Assembly (NCBI RefSeq): GCF_002014765.1
Contig: NZ_MUYT01000002.1
Span: 1-64,000, forward strand
From: Lwoffella lincolnii
Lineage (GTDB): Bacteria; Pseudomonadota; Gammaproteobacteria; Pseudomonadales; Moraxellaceae
Reading direction: 5' to 3'
Length of the DNA: 64,000 bases
The translations under genes and the position numbers were made by a program. The notes below the pieces were generated by a model. That model ran no database searches and was not told the DNA's origin. It saw only the letters and a list, made by a program, of their open reading frames with translations. Numbering within the stretch: position 1 is the stretch's first letter; every line of letters starts with the position of its first letter. Shown in pieces: positions 50,646-60,177 of the stretch.

Positions 50646-51605
50646 GTGAACAAAACATTCACTAAAAAAGTCGTCTCTGGGGTTTTATTGCTGGATAAGC
50701 CCACTGGCATGACTTCCCAACAGCTGGTGTCCAAAGTCAAATACTTGTTTAAATCTGATGAGCATGACAGTCGCAAGGCAGGACACACTGGCACGCTAGA
50801 CCCTTTGGCAACAGGTCTGTTACCCATTTGTTTGGGTGAGGCAACCAAATTTAGCCATTATCAGCTTGAAGCCGTCAAATCTTATCATGCCATCATCAAG
50901 CTGGGTGAACAAACCGACACAGGTGATGTGGATGGTCAAGTCATTGCCACTGCTGATGTGCCGTCTTTATCGGCTGACCAATTACACAGGGTAAGTTACG
51001 ATTTTATCGGTGAGCTTAATCAAACCCCACCCATGTATTCTGCTTTAAAACAACAGGGCAAAAAGCTGTATGAATTGGCTCGAGAGGGCATAGAAGTGCC
51101 TAGACAAGCCAGAGGCATTCACATTTTTGAGTTATCATTAGAGCGTCATCAACACCTGCACGACACTCAGAACATCTATCTTGGCTTATCCGTCACTTGT
51201 TCAAAAGGCACTTATGTGCGGGTGCTGGCAGAAGACATCGCTAAGGCTTTAGGCACATTAGGACATCTAACCGCCTTACGACGCCTGCAGACTGGTGGAT
51301 TTATGGTGGCAGATGCCATCAGTTTAGAGCAATTAGAGAGGTTATCACATGTTGAGCGATTGCACCTGTTATTGCCCATACAAGCCTGTTTACCAAATGA
51401 TATGATGAGCATTGAGCTGGACGACAAACAAGTCGAACGCATTTGCCAAGGCCAGCGTTTGAGGGTTTTTGATGACACACCAAGTAAGCCACACATCACC
51501 ATTGCCACAGAAGTTAAGTTACTTAACAAGGCTCAAACCTTCATCGGTTTAGGGTTGTTAGAGCCGACAGGTCGGCTACAACCAAAACGGATAATCAATC
51601 TTTGA
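50646..51605 (+). CDS. truB: tRNA pseudouridine(55) synthase TruB
   Basis: 319 aa. Start GVLLLDKPTGMTSQQLV, catalytic Asp in GHTGTLDPLATGLLPICLGEAT, KSYHAIIKLGEQTDTGDVDG, and CSKGTYVRVLAEDIAKALG. Start is GTG-like at 50646 preceded by rbfA closely. Normally followed by rpsO-pnp; here a tnpB-type IS begins about 12 bases after the stop. Confidence 0.95.
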   Translation: MNKTFTKKVVSGVLLLDKPTGMTSQQLVSKVKYLFKSDEHDSRKAGHTGTLDPLATGLLPICLGEATKFSHYQLEAVKSYHAIIKLGEQTDTGDVDGQVIATADVPSLSADQLHRVSYDFIGELNQTPPMYSALKQQGKKLYELAREGIEVPRQARGIHIFELSLERHQHLHDTQNIYLGLSVTCSKGTYVRVLAEDIAKALGTLGHLTALRRLQTGGFMVADAISLEQLERLSHVERLHLLLPIQACLPNDMMSIELDDKQVERICQGQRLRVFDDTPSKPHITIATEVKLLNKAQTFIGLGLLEPTGRLQPKRIINL

Positions 51606-51616
51606 GCCAATTTTTG

Positions 51617-51775
51617 ACACACTCCCACCACCAAACCCAGCGGTAGGCGTGAGAATCTTTGTGACCCATAACAACCTCAACTTAGATTGAGTTGTTACCT
51701 TTCGCCAGTATACTTACGCTGATAAGTATCATACTGGGGGAACTCTTTATACAACACTAAGTCCTAGTGCATCAG
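51617..51775 (-). ncRNA. Putative omega RNA / structured right end of IS copy C
   Basis: About 160 bases covering the last codons of tnpB and the right end. Three stems are seen: CCAGTAT/ATACTGG (near 51702-51738), AACAAC/GTTGTT (near 51670-51700) with an inner CTCAA/TTGAG, and the end-proximal GGTAG/CTACC-type pairing. In the decayed copy at 14808 the first two become TCATGCC/GGCATGA and AGCAAC/GTTGCT, paired substitutions that keep the helices. This is the position and orientation of TnpB guide RNA, whose guide would be the flanking sequence just beyond 51617 on the truB side. Confidence 0.55.
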
Positions 51776-52874
51776 CTAACGCTTGATGGCGTATATTGCT
51801 TGCTGCATTGATATCACGGTCATGCTGTGTTTGACAGCTAGGACACGTCCAATGACGCACCGATAACGGCAGACTGTCTAATTTGTGATGGCAATGCGAA
51901 CAAATTTTACTACTGGCAAAGAACCGATTCACTTTTAGAATGTTTTTACCATGCCAATTTGCTTTATAATTGAGTAGGGCAACAAACTGCCCTAAGCCCA
52001 CATCATTAATCGCTTTGGCAAGTTTTCGGTTTTTTACCATGTTTTTGACACCCAAATCTTCAAGTGCATAACTGGTAGCTTGGTTTTCGCAAATCAGTTT
52101 ATGCGTGATTTTGTGGTGTAAGTCTAAGCGCTGGTTGCGTACTTTTTCATAAATACGAGCAACGGCTAATTTTTGTTTTTGATGGTTTTTACTTTGTTTT
52201 TGTTTGCGAGCAAAGATTTTTTGCTGTGCAGAAAGCCTTTGACTGGCTTTGGCTAAATGTTTTGGGTTATCAAACTTGCTGCCGTCTGATAAGTTAAGTA
52301 AGTGGCTGATGCCTAAGTCAATACCAACAGTTAGGCTAGGCTCTATTGTGGTGGGTGTTGGCAATATGCTATCCGTATCTACTAAAATACTTGCATGGTA
52401 TTTGCCTGTGGCTGTCTTAGTGATGGTAACTGTTTTTATATTGCCAACAAATTCACGGCTAAATACGGTTTTGATGCCTTTGATTTTGGGTAGGTTGATG
52501 ATGCCTTGTTCAAAGTTTATGGTGCAATGTTGGGGGCATTGATAACTTTTTCGTGGGATTTTTCTAGATTTAAAGCGTGGAAACTTGGCACGACCTTTGA
52601 AAAAATTAGTAAAAGCGGTATGGACATTTAGCAATGCATTAAGTAGCGATTGGCTATTGACTTCATTTAGCCATGCAAATTTAGCCGTTTTCTTTTTCTT
52701 GACTAATTGGTTTTGTATTTGAGTACGGGATAATGACTTGCCAAAGATTTTGTAATATCTATTTTGTAATGCCAATGCCCAATTATAAACAAAACGAACA
52801 CAACCAAAGTGTTGTTCAAACGCTATGGCTTGTTGTTGGTTTGGGTAAATTCTGTATTTGTAGGCTTTGAGCAT
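51747..52874 (-). CDS. tnpB: TnpB RNA-guided nuclease, apparently intact, copy C
   Basis: 375 aa. All three RuvC acidic residues are present: D186 (GIDLGISHL), E272 (ALEDLGVKNM) and D354 (HDRDIN). Zinc ribbon C325, C328, C344 and C347. N-terminal helix-turn-helix-like OrfB region starts KAYKYRIYPNQQQ. This is the best candidate in the window for an active TnpB. It is a different lineage from copies A and B, which lack the RuvC-II glutamate, and is closest to the relic near infC. Confidence 0.9.
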   Translation of the reverse strand: MLKAYKYRIYPNQQQAIAFEQHFGCVRFVYNWALALQNRYYKIFGKSLSRTQIQNQLVKKKKTAKFAWLNEVNSQSLLNALLNVHTAFTNFFKGRAKFPRFKSRKIPRKSYQCPQHCTINFEQGIINLPKIKGIKTVFSREFVGNIKTVTITKTATGKYHASILVDTDSILPTPTTIEPSLTVGIDLGISHLLNLSDGSKFDNPKHLAKASQRLSAQQKIFARKQKQSKNHQKQKLAVARIYEKVRNQRLDLHHKITHKLICENQATSYALEDLGVKNMVKNRKLAKAINDVGLGQFVALLNYKANWHGKNILKVNRFFASSKICSHCHHKLDSLPLSVRHWTCPSCQTQHDRDINAASNIRHQALADALGLSVV

Positions 52875-52981
52875 GGCTTGTTAGCTGATGAAATATGGGT
52901 ATAATTTAGCATTGTTTTTATTTGGTGTCTGTTTTTATTTAGTGTCTATGACATCGAAAAACAAGAACGCCCTGACTAGGT

Positions 52982-53037
52982 CGCCTGTGCTTACATCTCC
53001 ACCTAAATCAAAGATTATGGGTGGAGATGTAAGCAGG
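52982..53037. repeat. Long inverted repeat between IS copy C and dnaJ
   Basis: GCTTACATCTCCACC (52989-53003) pairs perfectly with GGTGGAGATGTAAGC (53020-53034), and the stem extends through CCT/AGG with a two-base bulge. The loop is 16 bases. It lies just beyond the dnaJ stop but is followed by no T tract on either strand, so it is not a classical terminator. It could be part of the IS left end, a Rho-dependent or processing structure, or a dispersed repeat. Confidence 0.6.
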
Positions 53038-53048
53038 ATAGGTTAAAT

Positions 53049-54182
53049 TCAGTCAAATAAATCACCCAGTTTTTCAAAGAAAGATTTTTTCTTGGGTGAT
53101 TGTTGGTGTGGTGGATTGTCGCTGTCATGTTTATCCAAAGTCTCTTGGAATTGTTTGAGCAACTCTTTTTGTTCATAAGTCAAATTGACGGGCGTTTCTA
53201 CCATGATGCGACAAATTAAGTCGCCTTTCATGGACGTACGCACAGGGGTTACGCCCTTACCACGCACTCGCAACAGTTTGCCACTTTGTGTGCCTTCACT
53301 GACTTTAATTTTGACTTTACCATCTAAAGTGGGAATTTCAACTTCTTTACCCAGAGCGGCATCGGTGATACTCACAGGCACATCCATATACAAGTCAGCC
53401 CCTTGTCTGACAAAGACAGCATGCTCTTTGACACGCACTTCCACAAACAAATCACCACTTTGTATGCCTGCCCCGCCTGCTTCGCCTTCACCCGCCAAAC
53501 GCACACGGTCGCCATCGTCCACACCAGCGGGGATATTCACCTCAAGCGTGCGAGATTTTTCTTTTACGCCACTGCCATGACAATCTGAACAAGGATTTTT
53601 GATTTTTTTGCCAGAGCCACCACAGTCTGGGCAAGTCTGTTGAACGGCAAAAAAGCCTTGTTGCATACGGATTTGTCCTTGTCCACGACAGGTCGGGCAA
53701 GTAACCACATCAGACGCATTTTTTGTACCTTTGCCATCACAGGCATCACAAGGAGCGGGCGCTTTGAAGCTGATTTCTTTTTTTACCCCTTTAACCGCTT
53801 CTTCTAAAGTCAGCTCCAACACGTATCGCAAGTCTGCCCCACGTCTGGCCCGTCCGCCCCCACGAGCTTGCCCAAATATGTCACCAAAGTTACCAAAAAT
53901 ATCACCAAAGATGTCTTGAAAACCCGCCCCACCAAAGCCACCACCGCCCATGCCATTTTCAAAGGCAGCGTGTCCCATGCGGTCATAAGCAGAGCGTTTT
54001 TGAGCATCACTCAACACTTCATACGCCAAAGAAGCTTCTTTAAATTTCTCTTCAGCTTGTGGGTCATCTGGGTTGCGGTCAGGGTGATATTTCATCGCCA
54101 ATTTGCGATAAGCGCGTTTAATTTCTTTTTCATCGGCATTTTTATTAACGCCCAACACTTCGTAAAAATCTCGCTTGCTCAT
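53049..54182 (-). CDS. dnaJ: Chaperone DnaJ
   Basis: Hsp40 co-chaperone. J domain with HPD in KYHPDRNPDD, Gly/Phe-rich linker (GGGGFGGAGFQDIFGDIFGNF), four zinc-binding CxxCxGxG repeats (CDACDGKG, CPTCRGQG, CPDCGGSG, CSDCHGSG), and C-terminal substrate-binding domains. 377 aa. AGGAG lies 5 bases upstream. dnaK is not adjacent; the gene stands alone between an IS and divergent rnr. Confidence 0.97.
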   Translation of the reverse strand: MSKRDFYEVLGVNKNADEKEIKRAYRKLAMKYHPDRNPDDPQAEEKFKEASLAYEVLSDAQKRSAYDRMGHAAFENGMGGGGFGGAGFQDIFGDIFGNFGDIFGQARGGGRARRGADLRYVLELTLEEAVKGVKKEISFKAPAPCDACDGKGTKNASDVVTCPTCRGQGQIRMQQGFFAVQQTCPDCGGSGKKIKNPCSDCHGSGVKEKSRTLEVNIPAGVDDGDRVRLAGEGEAGGAGIQSGDLFVEVRVKEHAVFVRQGADLYMDVPVSITDAALGKEVEIPTLDGKVKIKVSEGTQSGKLLRVRGKGVTPVRTSMKGDLICRIMVETPVNLTYEQKELLKQFQETLDKHDSDNPPHQQSPKKKSFFEKLGDLFD

Positions 54183-54519
54183 CAGGTCTCCTAGGCGGTT
54201 AATGGTTGGTTAAATTCATGGTTGGTTAAGCCAATAAAACAATAAAAATCAGTCATTTGGAACGAATTTTGCAGTCTTATCAATAAAAATCATTGTTATA
54301 ATGGAGGTATTTATTCATTTATCAAGGCATGTCATGATAAAAGCCCTGCCATCTTATCAAATTTTGGTTGCTTAACTTTTGGTCACTTCATTTCTCACTG
54401 TGCTTGTGAATAATTATGCTAAAATGGCTGATGATGCCTTGTTTATCCATTCAATTCATCTTATATTTCAATTCATCTTTGTTTAATTTGTCTCTAGGCG
54501 ATGACTTTTACGGAAAATT
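54183..54519. promoter_or_regulatory. dnaJ/rnr divergent intergenic region
   Basis: 337 bases with no gene. On the plus strand TGTTATAAT (TATAAT at 54297-54302) is an extended -10 candidate for rnr with a long leader of about 210 bases. I did not find a clear heat-shock (CTTGAA/CCCCAT-T) promoter for dnaJ. Confidence 0.4.
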
Positions 54520-56847
54520 ATGACTAAACATAACTGGAATGACCCCAACGCCCAAGCAGAAGCCCAAAAATACGATAACCCCATTCCCAGTCGCTTGTTA
54601 ATCTTGCAAACACTGATAGACAATGATTCAAAACAAGGTCTGACACATTCACAACTGGCTCAAGCATTTGCCATCGATGATGAAGAACGCTTTGATGCCT
54701 TAGGCAATCGCTTAAAAGCCATGGTCAGGGCAGGGCAAGTCAGCCGAGATGGCAGACCTTACCGCTATCGCCCCATTGATGACAGCGACACGGTCACTGG
54801 CACGGTATCAGCTCATGCCAAAGGGTTTGGTTTTGTGGTGTTGGACGACATGCCAGATTTATTTTTGCATGAAAAGCAGATGCGTTGGGTGTTCAATGGC
54901 GATACGGTCAGGGCAGTTGCCAGTGAGACCGATGGTCGTGGACGTGGTGAGGGACGGATTGTGGACATCGCTGAGCGTCAGCAAAGTCAGTTTATTGGCA
55001 GATTGGATAAGGCAGAGGACGGCTACTTTGTCAGCCTTGCCAGCCCCAATAACCATCAGCCCGTTACCGTCAGTGATGATGATGTTAAACAAAGTGGGGC
55101 AAAGCTTGGGCACCCTGTCAAAGTAAACATCATCGATTGGCCAAACCAGCATGAATTTGCCACAGGCAAGATTGTCGAGGTGATGGTTAATGATAATGAC
55201 CGAGAAGTCATCATTGAAACCACGCTACTTAACTATGATATTCCCCACGAATTTAGCAAAGAAGTGCTTAAGCAAGCCAATGCTTATACTGAACCTAATC
55301 ATGCTGACATCAAAAACAGAATTGACTTAAGAGATTTGCCACTGATTACCATTGACAGTGAAGATGCACGTGATTTTGATGATGCTGTCTATGCTGAAAA
55401 ACGTGCTGGTGGTAACTACCGTGTGGTCATTGCCATTGCTGATGTCAGCCATTATGTGACCGCCAACTCACCGCTTGACCACGAAGCCTATGAACGTGGT
55501 ACGTCCGTGTACTTCCCACACCGTGTTATCCCCATGTTGCCAGAAGTGCTGTCTAATGGGCTATGTTCATTAAATCCCCACGTTGATCGCTTGTGCATGG
55601 TCGCTGACATCAAAGTGTCCAGGACAGGCAACGTCACAGGTTATGAATTTTATCCTGCTGTCATGCACTCACAAGCTCGCCTAACCTACAATCAAGTCAA
55701 CGCCTATTTTGATGATGACACAGATTCCAACGTGCCTAAAACGCTGACAGACAACGCACTCGTCAAAAAATCGGTTGATGTGCTGTATCAATTATATCAA
55801 GTGCTGTTAAAAAAACGTGAACAGCGTCATGCCATGGAGTTTGAAACTGCCGAAACTCATATCAAGTTTGATGAAGCAGGTGGCATTAGCGACATTGTGG
55901 CACGCACTCGTGGCGACGCTCACAAACTCATTGAAGAGTGCATGCTGTTGGCAAATACCTGTGCTGCCAAATTCGCCCTACAACATCATCTGCCTGTGTT
56001 ATACCGCAATCATGACCGCCCTGATGCTGAAAAATCCTTGCGTATTCATGAATACGCCAAAAACTTTGGCATTAAATTCCCAGAAGAAAACCCAACACAA
56101 GCTGATTATCAGCGTTTAATACAAGCAACCAAAGACCGCCCCGATGCCGTCAGCATTCATAGCATGTTGCTTCGTTCGATGATGCAAGCCAACTATGCCC
56201 CAGAGAACATCGGACATTTTGGCTTGGCTTATGACGAATACAGTCACTTCACATCACCCATTCGCCGTTATCCTGATTTGATGCTACACCGTGCCATTAA
56301 AAATAAAGTTACAGGTAAAAAACAAACCACAACCGACTTTACGTTAAGTGAGGCCGCCACCCAAACATCAGATACCGAACGCCGAGCCGAAGAAGCATCT
56401 CGCTTTGTGGAGACATGGCTTAAATGTCACTATATGTCACAACATGTGGGTGAAGAATTTGATGGAACGGTCAGCACAGTGACCAATTTTGGGTTATTTA
56501 TCACGTTAAACGAGCTGTTTATTGATGGCTTGGTGCATGTCTCGAATGTGGGCAATGATTATTTTGTCTATGACGAACGCCAACAACAGTTGATTGGCAA
56601 AGACACAGGGCTGTTGTTTGGCTTAGGTGACCAAGTGCGTGTGCAAGTTGCTGGTGTTAACATGGACTTGTTACAGATTGATTTTGAATTGCTTGCCAAA
56701 TTAAAAGCAAGTGAGATGAACCAGTCAAAGGCAGATAAAACCACAAAGAGCAAAACAAAAAAACGCAACAATAAACATAACAATAAAACCAATCATGGCG
56801 GTCGCTCTGGCTCAGGGCGTGCTAAAAAAGCCAAAACAAAAGACTAG
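54520..56847 (+). CDS. rnr: Ribonuclease R
   Basis: 3'-5' exoribonuclease of the RNB family for structured RNA. N-terminal helix-turn-helix (about 20-80), cold-shock domains, RNB domain with the catalytic Asp cluster in IDSEDARDFDDAVYAE (about 285-300) and FGLAYDEYSHFTSPIRRYPDLMLHRAI, then S1 (about 650-730, GTVSTVTNFGLFITL) and a Lys/Asn/Gly-rich basic tail (735-775). 775 aa. No rlmB behind it, unlike E. coli rnr-rlmB; here rlmB is 17 kb away. Confidence 0.96.
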   Translation: MTKHNWNDPNAQAEAQKYDNPIPSRLLILQTLIDNDSKQGLTHSQLAQAFAIDDEERFDALGNRLKAMVRAGQVSRDGRPYRYRPIDDSDTVTGTVSAHAKGFGFVVLDDMPDLFLHEKQMRWVFNGDTVRAVASETDGRGRGEGRIVDIAERQQSQFIGRLDKAEDGYFVSLASPNNHQPVTVSDDDVKQSGAKLGHPVKVNIIDWPNQHEFATGKIVEVMVNDNDREVIIETTLLNYDIPHEFSKEVLKQANAYTEPNHADIKNRIDLRDLPLITIDSEDARDFDDAVYAEKRAGGNYRVVIAIADVSHYVTANSPLDHEAYERGTSVYFPHRVIPMLPEVLSNGLCSLNPHVDRLCMVADIKVSRTGNVTGYEFYPAVMHSQARLTYNQVNAYFDDDTDSNVPKTLTDNALVKKSVDVLYQLYQVLLKKREQRHAMEFETAETHIKFDEAGGISDIVARTRGDAHKLIEECMLLANTCAAKFALQHHLPVLYRNHDRPDAEKSLRIHEYAKNFGIKFPEENPTQADYQRLIQATKDRPDAVSIHSMLLRSMMQANYAPENIGHFGLAYDEYSHFTSPIRRYPDLMLHRAIKNKVTGKKQTTTDFTLSEAATQTSDTERRAEEASRFVETWLKCHYMSQHVGEEFDGTVSTVTNFGLFITLNELFIDGLVHVSNVGNDYFVYDERQQQLIGKDTGLLFGLGDQVRVQVAGVNMDLLQIDFELLAKLKASEMNQSKADKTTKSKTKKRNNKHNNKTNHGGRSGSGRAKKAKTKD

Positions 56848-56974
56848 GGCGTGTTAAACATTGATAACATTTTATTGAGAATTGATATTATTGAGAATTT
56901 TAATCCATTTTTCATTGCAAATATCAAAGTTCAACCGCCTTGGCACAGCAACCAGCAAAAACAGAAGCAAAGCA

Positions 56975-58177
56975 TCAATAATTGCGACAATCATCCACCT
57001 TAATGATGTCACTTTCTTTGCTCATGCGATAAATCATTCCAATGATAATCAAACACACCACCATAGATGTGCCACCAAAGCTAAAAAATGGCATGGTCAA
57101 ACCCTTGGTGGGCATCAGGCCCATGTTCATGCCAGCATTCACCACCGTTTGCCCCACAAACATAATGGCAAACCCAAACGCCATATAGCTGATGCGCATC
57201 TGGTTACGTTTTAGGGCGGTGATGCTGATACGCATCATGCTTGCCACCAAAGTGGCTTGGAGCATCAACACCAACCCCACACCAAAAAAGCCCAACTCTT
57301 CACCTGTAATCGCCAGCACAAAGTCAGTATGGGCTTCAGGCAGATAAGATAACTTCTGTATGCTGTTGCCATAGCCAACCCCATGCCACTCACCCCGCCC
57401 AAAGGCGATTAAACTGCGTGATAATTGATAGTCTGAGCCACTTAAATCATCAAATGGGTCTAAAAATGACATGGCACGAATGCTGCGATAATCTGAAAAA
57501 TAAATGGCGGTGGCGAACAAAAATACCGTCATGATGATCATGCCAATGTATAAACCAATCGGAGCGCCAGCAACATAGAATATTGCCAGCATGCAACCTG
57601 TGATGATGACCACTGAACCAAAGTCAGGCTGAGCCAAAATGATGGCAAACATCGTCCCTGAAATCAAAAACAGTCGCACCACCCCACCCCAGCTCTCACG
57701 CACCTCTGATGAACGCCTGACCACAAAGTTGGCAGTAAATACGATGATGGCAAGTTTGGCAAGCTCTGCTGCCTGTAAGTTAATGATGCCCAAATCCAGC
57801 CAACGTTTTGCCCCATTGATGGGCGTGGTCAATAACGTCATTACCAGCAATACCATCACAAAAAGTAAGGCAAACACCTCTAAAGTCAGATTAAACACCC
57901 ACTTAAGTGGCACAAAAGTAACAACATAGGCTGCCACCATGCCAACCAAGATATACGACAGCTGTCGCCAAAAAAAATGTAGTTGGGTTAACGCCTCATG
58001 ATGTAAGGTAAAGGGAATGGACGCAGATGTTACCATCAGTAAGCTAAGCACCAATAAGCACGCCACACAACTGAGCATCACCGCTCTGGCAGATGGCAGA
58101 TACCAATAGTCAGATGGTTGATGTTTGAAAAAAGGAGTCAACTTAGGACGGTTAGGTGGATTGACAGACTTTGACAT
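56975..58177 (-). CDS. ftsW: Septal peptidoglycan polymerase FtsW
   Basis: SEDS-family glycosyltransferase of the divisome. Ten hydrophobic segments; diagnostic NLQAAELAKLAIIVF, LLAQPDFGSVVII-like ILAQPDFGSVVII, GVGYGNSIQKLSYLPEAHTDFVLAITGEELGFFG and GLMPTKGLTMPFFSFGGTS. FtsW rather than RodA by the pairing with murD and by the YLPEAHTDF motif. The ATG at 58177 is chosen (400 aa); a GTG at 58207 is also in frame and neither has a clear ribosome binding site. Confidence 0.93.
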   Translation of the reverse strand: MSKSVNPPNRPKLTPFFKHQPSDYWYLPSARAVMLSCVACLLVLSLLMVTSASIPFTLHHEALTQLHFFWRQLSYILVGMVAAYVVTFVPLKWVFNLTLEVFALLFVMVLLVMTLLTTPINGAKRWLDLGIINLQAAELAKLAIIVFTANFVVRRSSEVRESWGGVVRLFLISGTMFAIILAQPDFGSVVIITGCMLAIFYVAGAPIGLYIGMIIMTVFLFATAIYFSDYRSIRAMSFLDPFDDLSGSDYQLSRSLIAFGRGEWHGVGYGNSIQKLSYLPEAHTDFVLAITGEELGFFGVGLVLMLQATLVASMMRISITALKRNQMRISYMAFGFAIMFVGQTVVNAGMNMGLMPTKGLTMPFFSFGGTSMVVCLIIIGMIYRMSKESDIIKVDDCRNY

Positions 58178-58408
58178 AAATTTTTGACACAACCTCAATT
58201 TTGACACGGCTTAGAATTGAAATCTTAGAATTAAAAGCTTAAAATTGAAAGCTTAGGATTAAAAACCCAGATTGGCAATTTGGGCGTTTAACACAAGCAA
58301 ACAAACCAAACCACACAAACAAACCAAACAAACCTAGCTAACGCAATGTGCTTAATGTTCTTAACCTAAAAAAATGGCACAAACCCATATAAAAGATAAA
58401 GGCAACAG

Positions 58409-59962
58409 TTAAGATTCTAATAACGCTTGCACCAAAGTTACAAACTGCTCGCCACGGTCAACAAAGCCTTTAAACTGGTCAAAGCTGGCACAAGCAGGCG
58501 ACAACAACACCGCTGTGATGTTGGTGGTGCTGTTTTGGCTAGCAAACTTAGCATCATTCACTGCTGTCGCCAAAGTTTGGCTATGCTGACAAATGACATT
58601 GCTCGCCAAACCAGCTTGCTTCAGCTGTTCTTCAATGATGTGAGCATCTTCACCGATAAACAGCAAATGACTGACATATTGATTCACCAAATCAACCATA
58701 TCACCAAACGCCTGCCCTTTGCCTTGACCACCCAAAATCAGCATCATTTTGCCCTCTTGTGGCGATGTGTGAGTATGTTGTTGGGCATAACTTTCTCCCA
58801 GGCCTTTGATTGCCGCCATGGTAGAACCGATGTTTGTTCCTTTGGAGTCATTATAATAATCAACCCCTGCCACTTGAGCAACAAACTGACAACGATGTGG
58901 CAAGCCGTTAAAAGCAGATAGGGTGGTCAGCATGCTGTCCATTGGCAAGCCTGCCAACTCTCCCAGTGCCAGTGCTGACAACGCATTGATATGATTATGG
59001 CGACCCTTGATGAGTAAGTCATTGACATTCATCAATCGGTCATTGCCCTTTGCTAAAAAGGTCTGCCCATCACCATCAGTCATCAGTCCATACTGCCCCT
59101 TATCTGGGGCATGGTTACCGACACTGATTTTTCTTAACTCATCAAGCGTCAAATCATCAGCAACCAAGGGATAAGTTAAGGCATCATCACGATTGATGAC
59201 CACCGACTTTGCTCCTTGAAAAATACGATGCTTGGCTTGATGGTAGCTGAGCATGTCGCCATGACGGTCTAAATGGTCAGGCGACATGTTCAGCACGGTT
59301 GCCACATGAGCGTTGAGATGACTGACCGCTTCTAGTTGAAAGCTAGACAGCTCAAGTACTGCCATCTCAAGCTTAGGGTCTGCCAACAGCTCAAGGGCAG
59401 GCGTACCAATATTGCCCCCCACGCCCACCTGCACACCCGCATCTGTTGCCATTTGTCCAACCAAGGTAGTGACGGTGCTTTTGGCATTAGAGCCTGTGAT
59501 GGCGATGATGGAAATTGGTTTGCCATCGGTCGTTGTGCGATGACTTAAGGCATCACAAAACAACTGAATGTCATTGACAATGGGAATGCCTGCTTGTTTG
59601 GCATCTTGTATGGCGGTGATGTTGGGATTAACCCCTGGACTTATGATGATGCGACTGGCTTTTAACAACAACTCACCATCAATCTTACCAAACGGACGAA
59701 TGCTGACCGCTTCAGATAACTGTGTTGCCAATGTGGGATAGCTCGCATCAGTCACCGCCACTTGATGACCTTGAGCCAGTAAAAACTTAACCGCTGATAA
59801 CCCCGATGCCCCAAGCCCAATCACCACCTGCAAACCATCAACTTTGTATGACCACTCAGACCGACAAGATGGCCCAGATTGTGATGCGTTTGATTGTGAT
59901 AAAGATGATAAGTTAGGTATGTCAGTGGTCAAATCAGTGGCAAAAAGGGCAGAAGATGGCAT
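58409..59962 (-). CDS. murD: UDP-N-acetylmuramoyl-L-alanine--D-glutamate ligase
   Basis: Adds D-Glu in peptidoglycan precursor synthesis. N-terminal Rossmann-like domain with VIGLGASGLSAVKFL (about residue 47), central ATPase P-loop ITGSNAKSTVTTLVG, and C-terminal LILGGQGKGQAFGDM and LLSPACASFDQF. 517 aa against 438 in E. coli, with a 40-residue Ser-rich N-terminal leader and a few loops. Upstream of ftsW, with an unusually long 230-base gap of simple repeats between them. Confidence 0.95.
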   Translation of the reverse strand: MPSSALFATDLTTDIPNLSSLSQSNASQSGPSCRSEWSYKVDGLQVVIGLGASGLSAVKFLLAQGHQVAVTDASYPTLATQLSEAVSIRPFGKIDGELLLKASRIIISPGVNPNITAIQDAKQAGIPIVNDIQLFCDALSHRTTTDGKPISIIAITGSNAKSTVTTLVGQMATDAGVQVGVGGNIGTPALELLADPKLEMAVLELSSFQLEAVSHLNAHVATVLNMSPDHLDRHGDMLSYHQAKHRIFQGAKSVVINRDDALTYPLVADDLTLDELRKISVGNHAPDKGQYGLMTDGDGQTFLAKGNDRLMNVNDLLIKGRHNHINALSALALGELAGLPMDSMLTTLSAFNGLPHRCQFVAQVAGVDYYNDSKGTNIGSTMAAIKGLGESYAQQHTHTSPQEGKMMLILGGQGKGQAFGDMVDLVNQYVSHLLFIGEDAHIIEEQLKQAGLASNVICQHSQTLATAVNDAKFASQNSTTNITAVLLSPACASFDQFKGFVDRGEQFVTLVQALLES

Positions 59963-60177
59963 GATAAACTCTTAGTTGGCAGTGTGTGTTGATGGTAAGA
60001 TGCATTAACGATAAGATGCGTGGCTGGTCATTGGCATGCTGGTGATAATTAAGGTATTATACCGCATTCACGCATGCGTTTTTCACGCATTCTTTTTTTA
60101 AGATTGACGCATTAAGATTAACGCATGGATTTGGTATTTTACAGTTAACATTTTAGTCGCAAGGCTGGTCATTATTC

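Larger units (their letters stand above)
51617..52930 (-). mobile_element. tnpB-only IS (IS1341-like), copy C
   Basis: An element with tnpB but no tnpA, between convergent truB and dnaJ. The right end is at about 51617 (TTGACACACTCCCACCACC), well supported by its similarity to the decayed copy at 14808. The left end is uncertain, somewhere between 52890 and 52985. It would need a TnpA supplied in trans. Confidence 0.75.
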
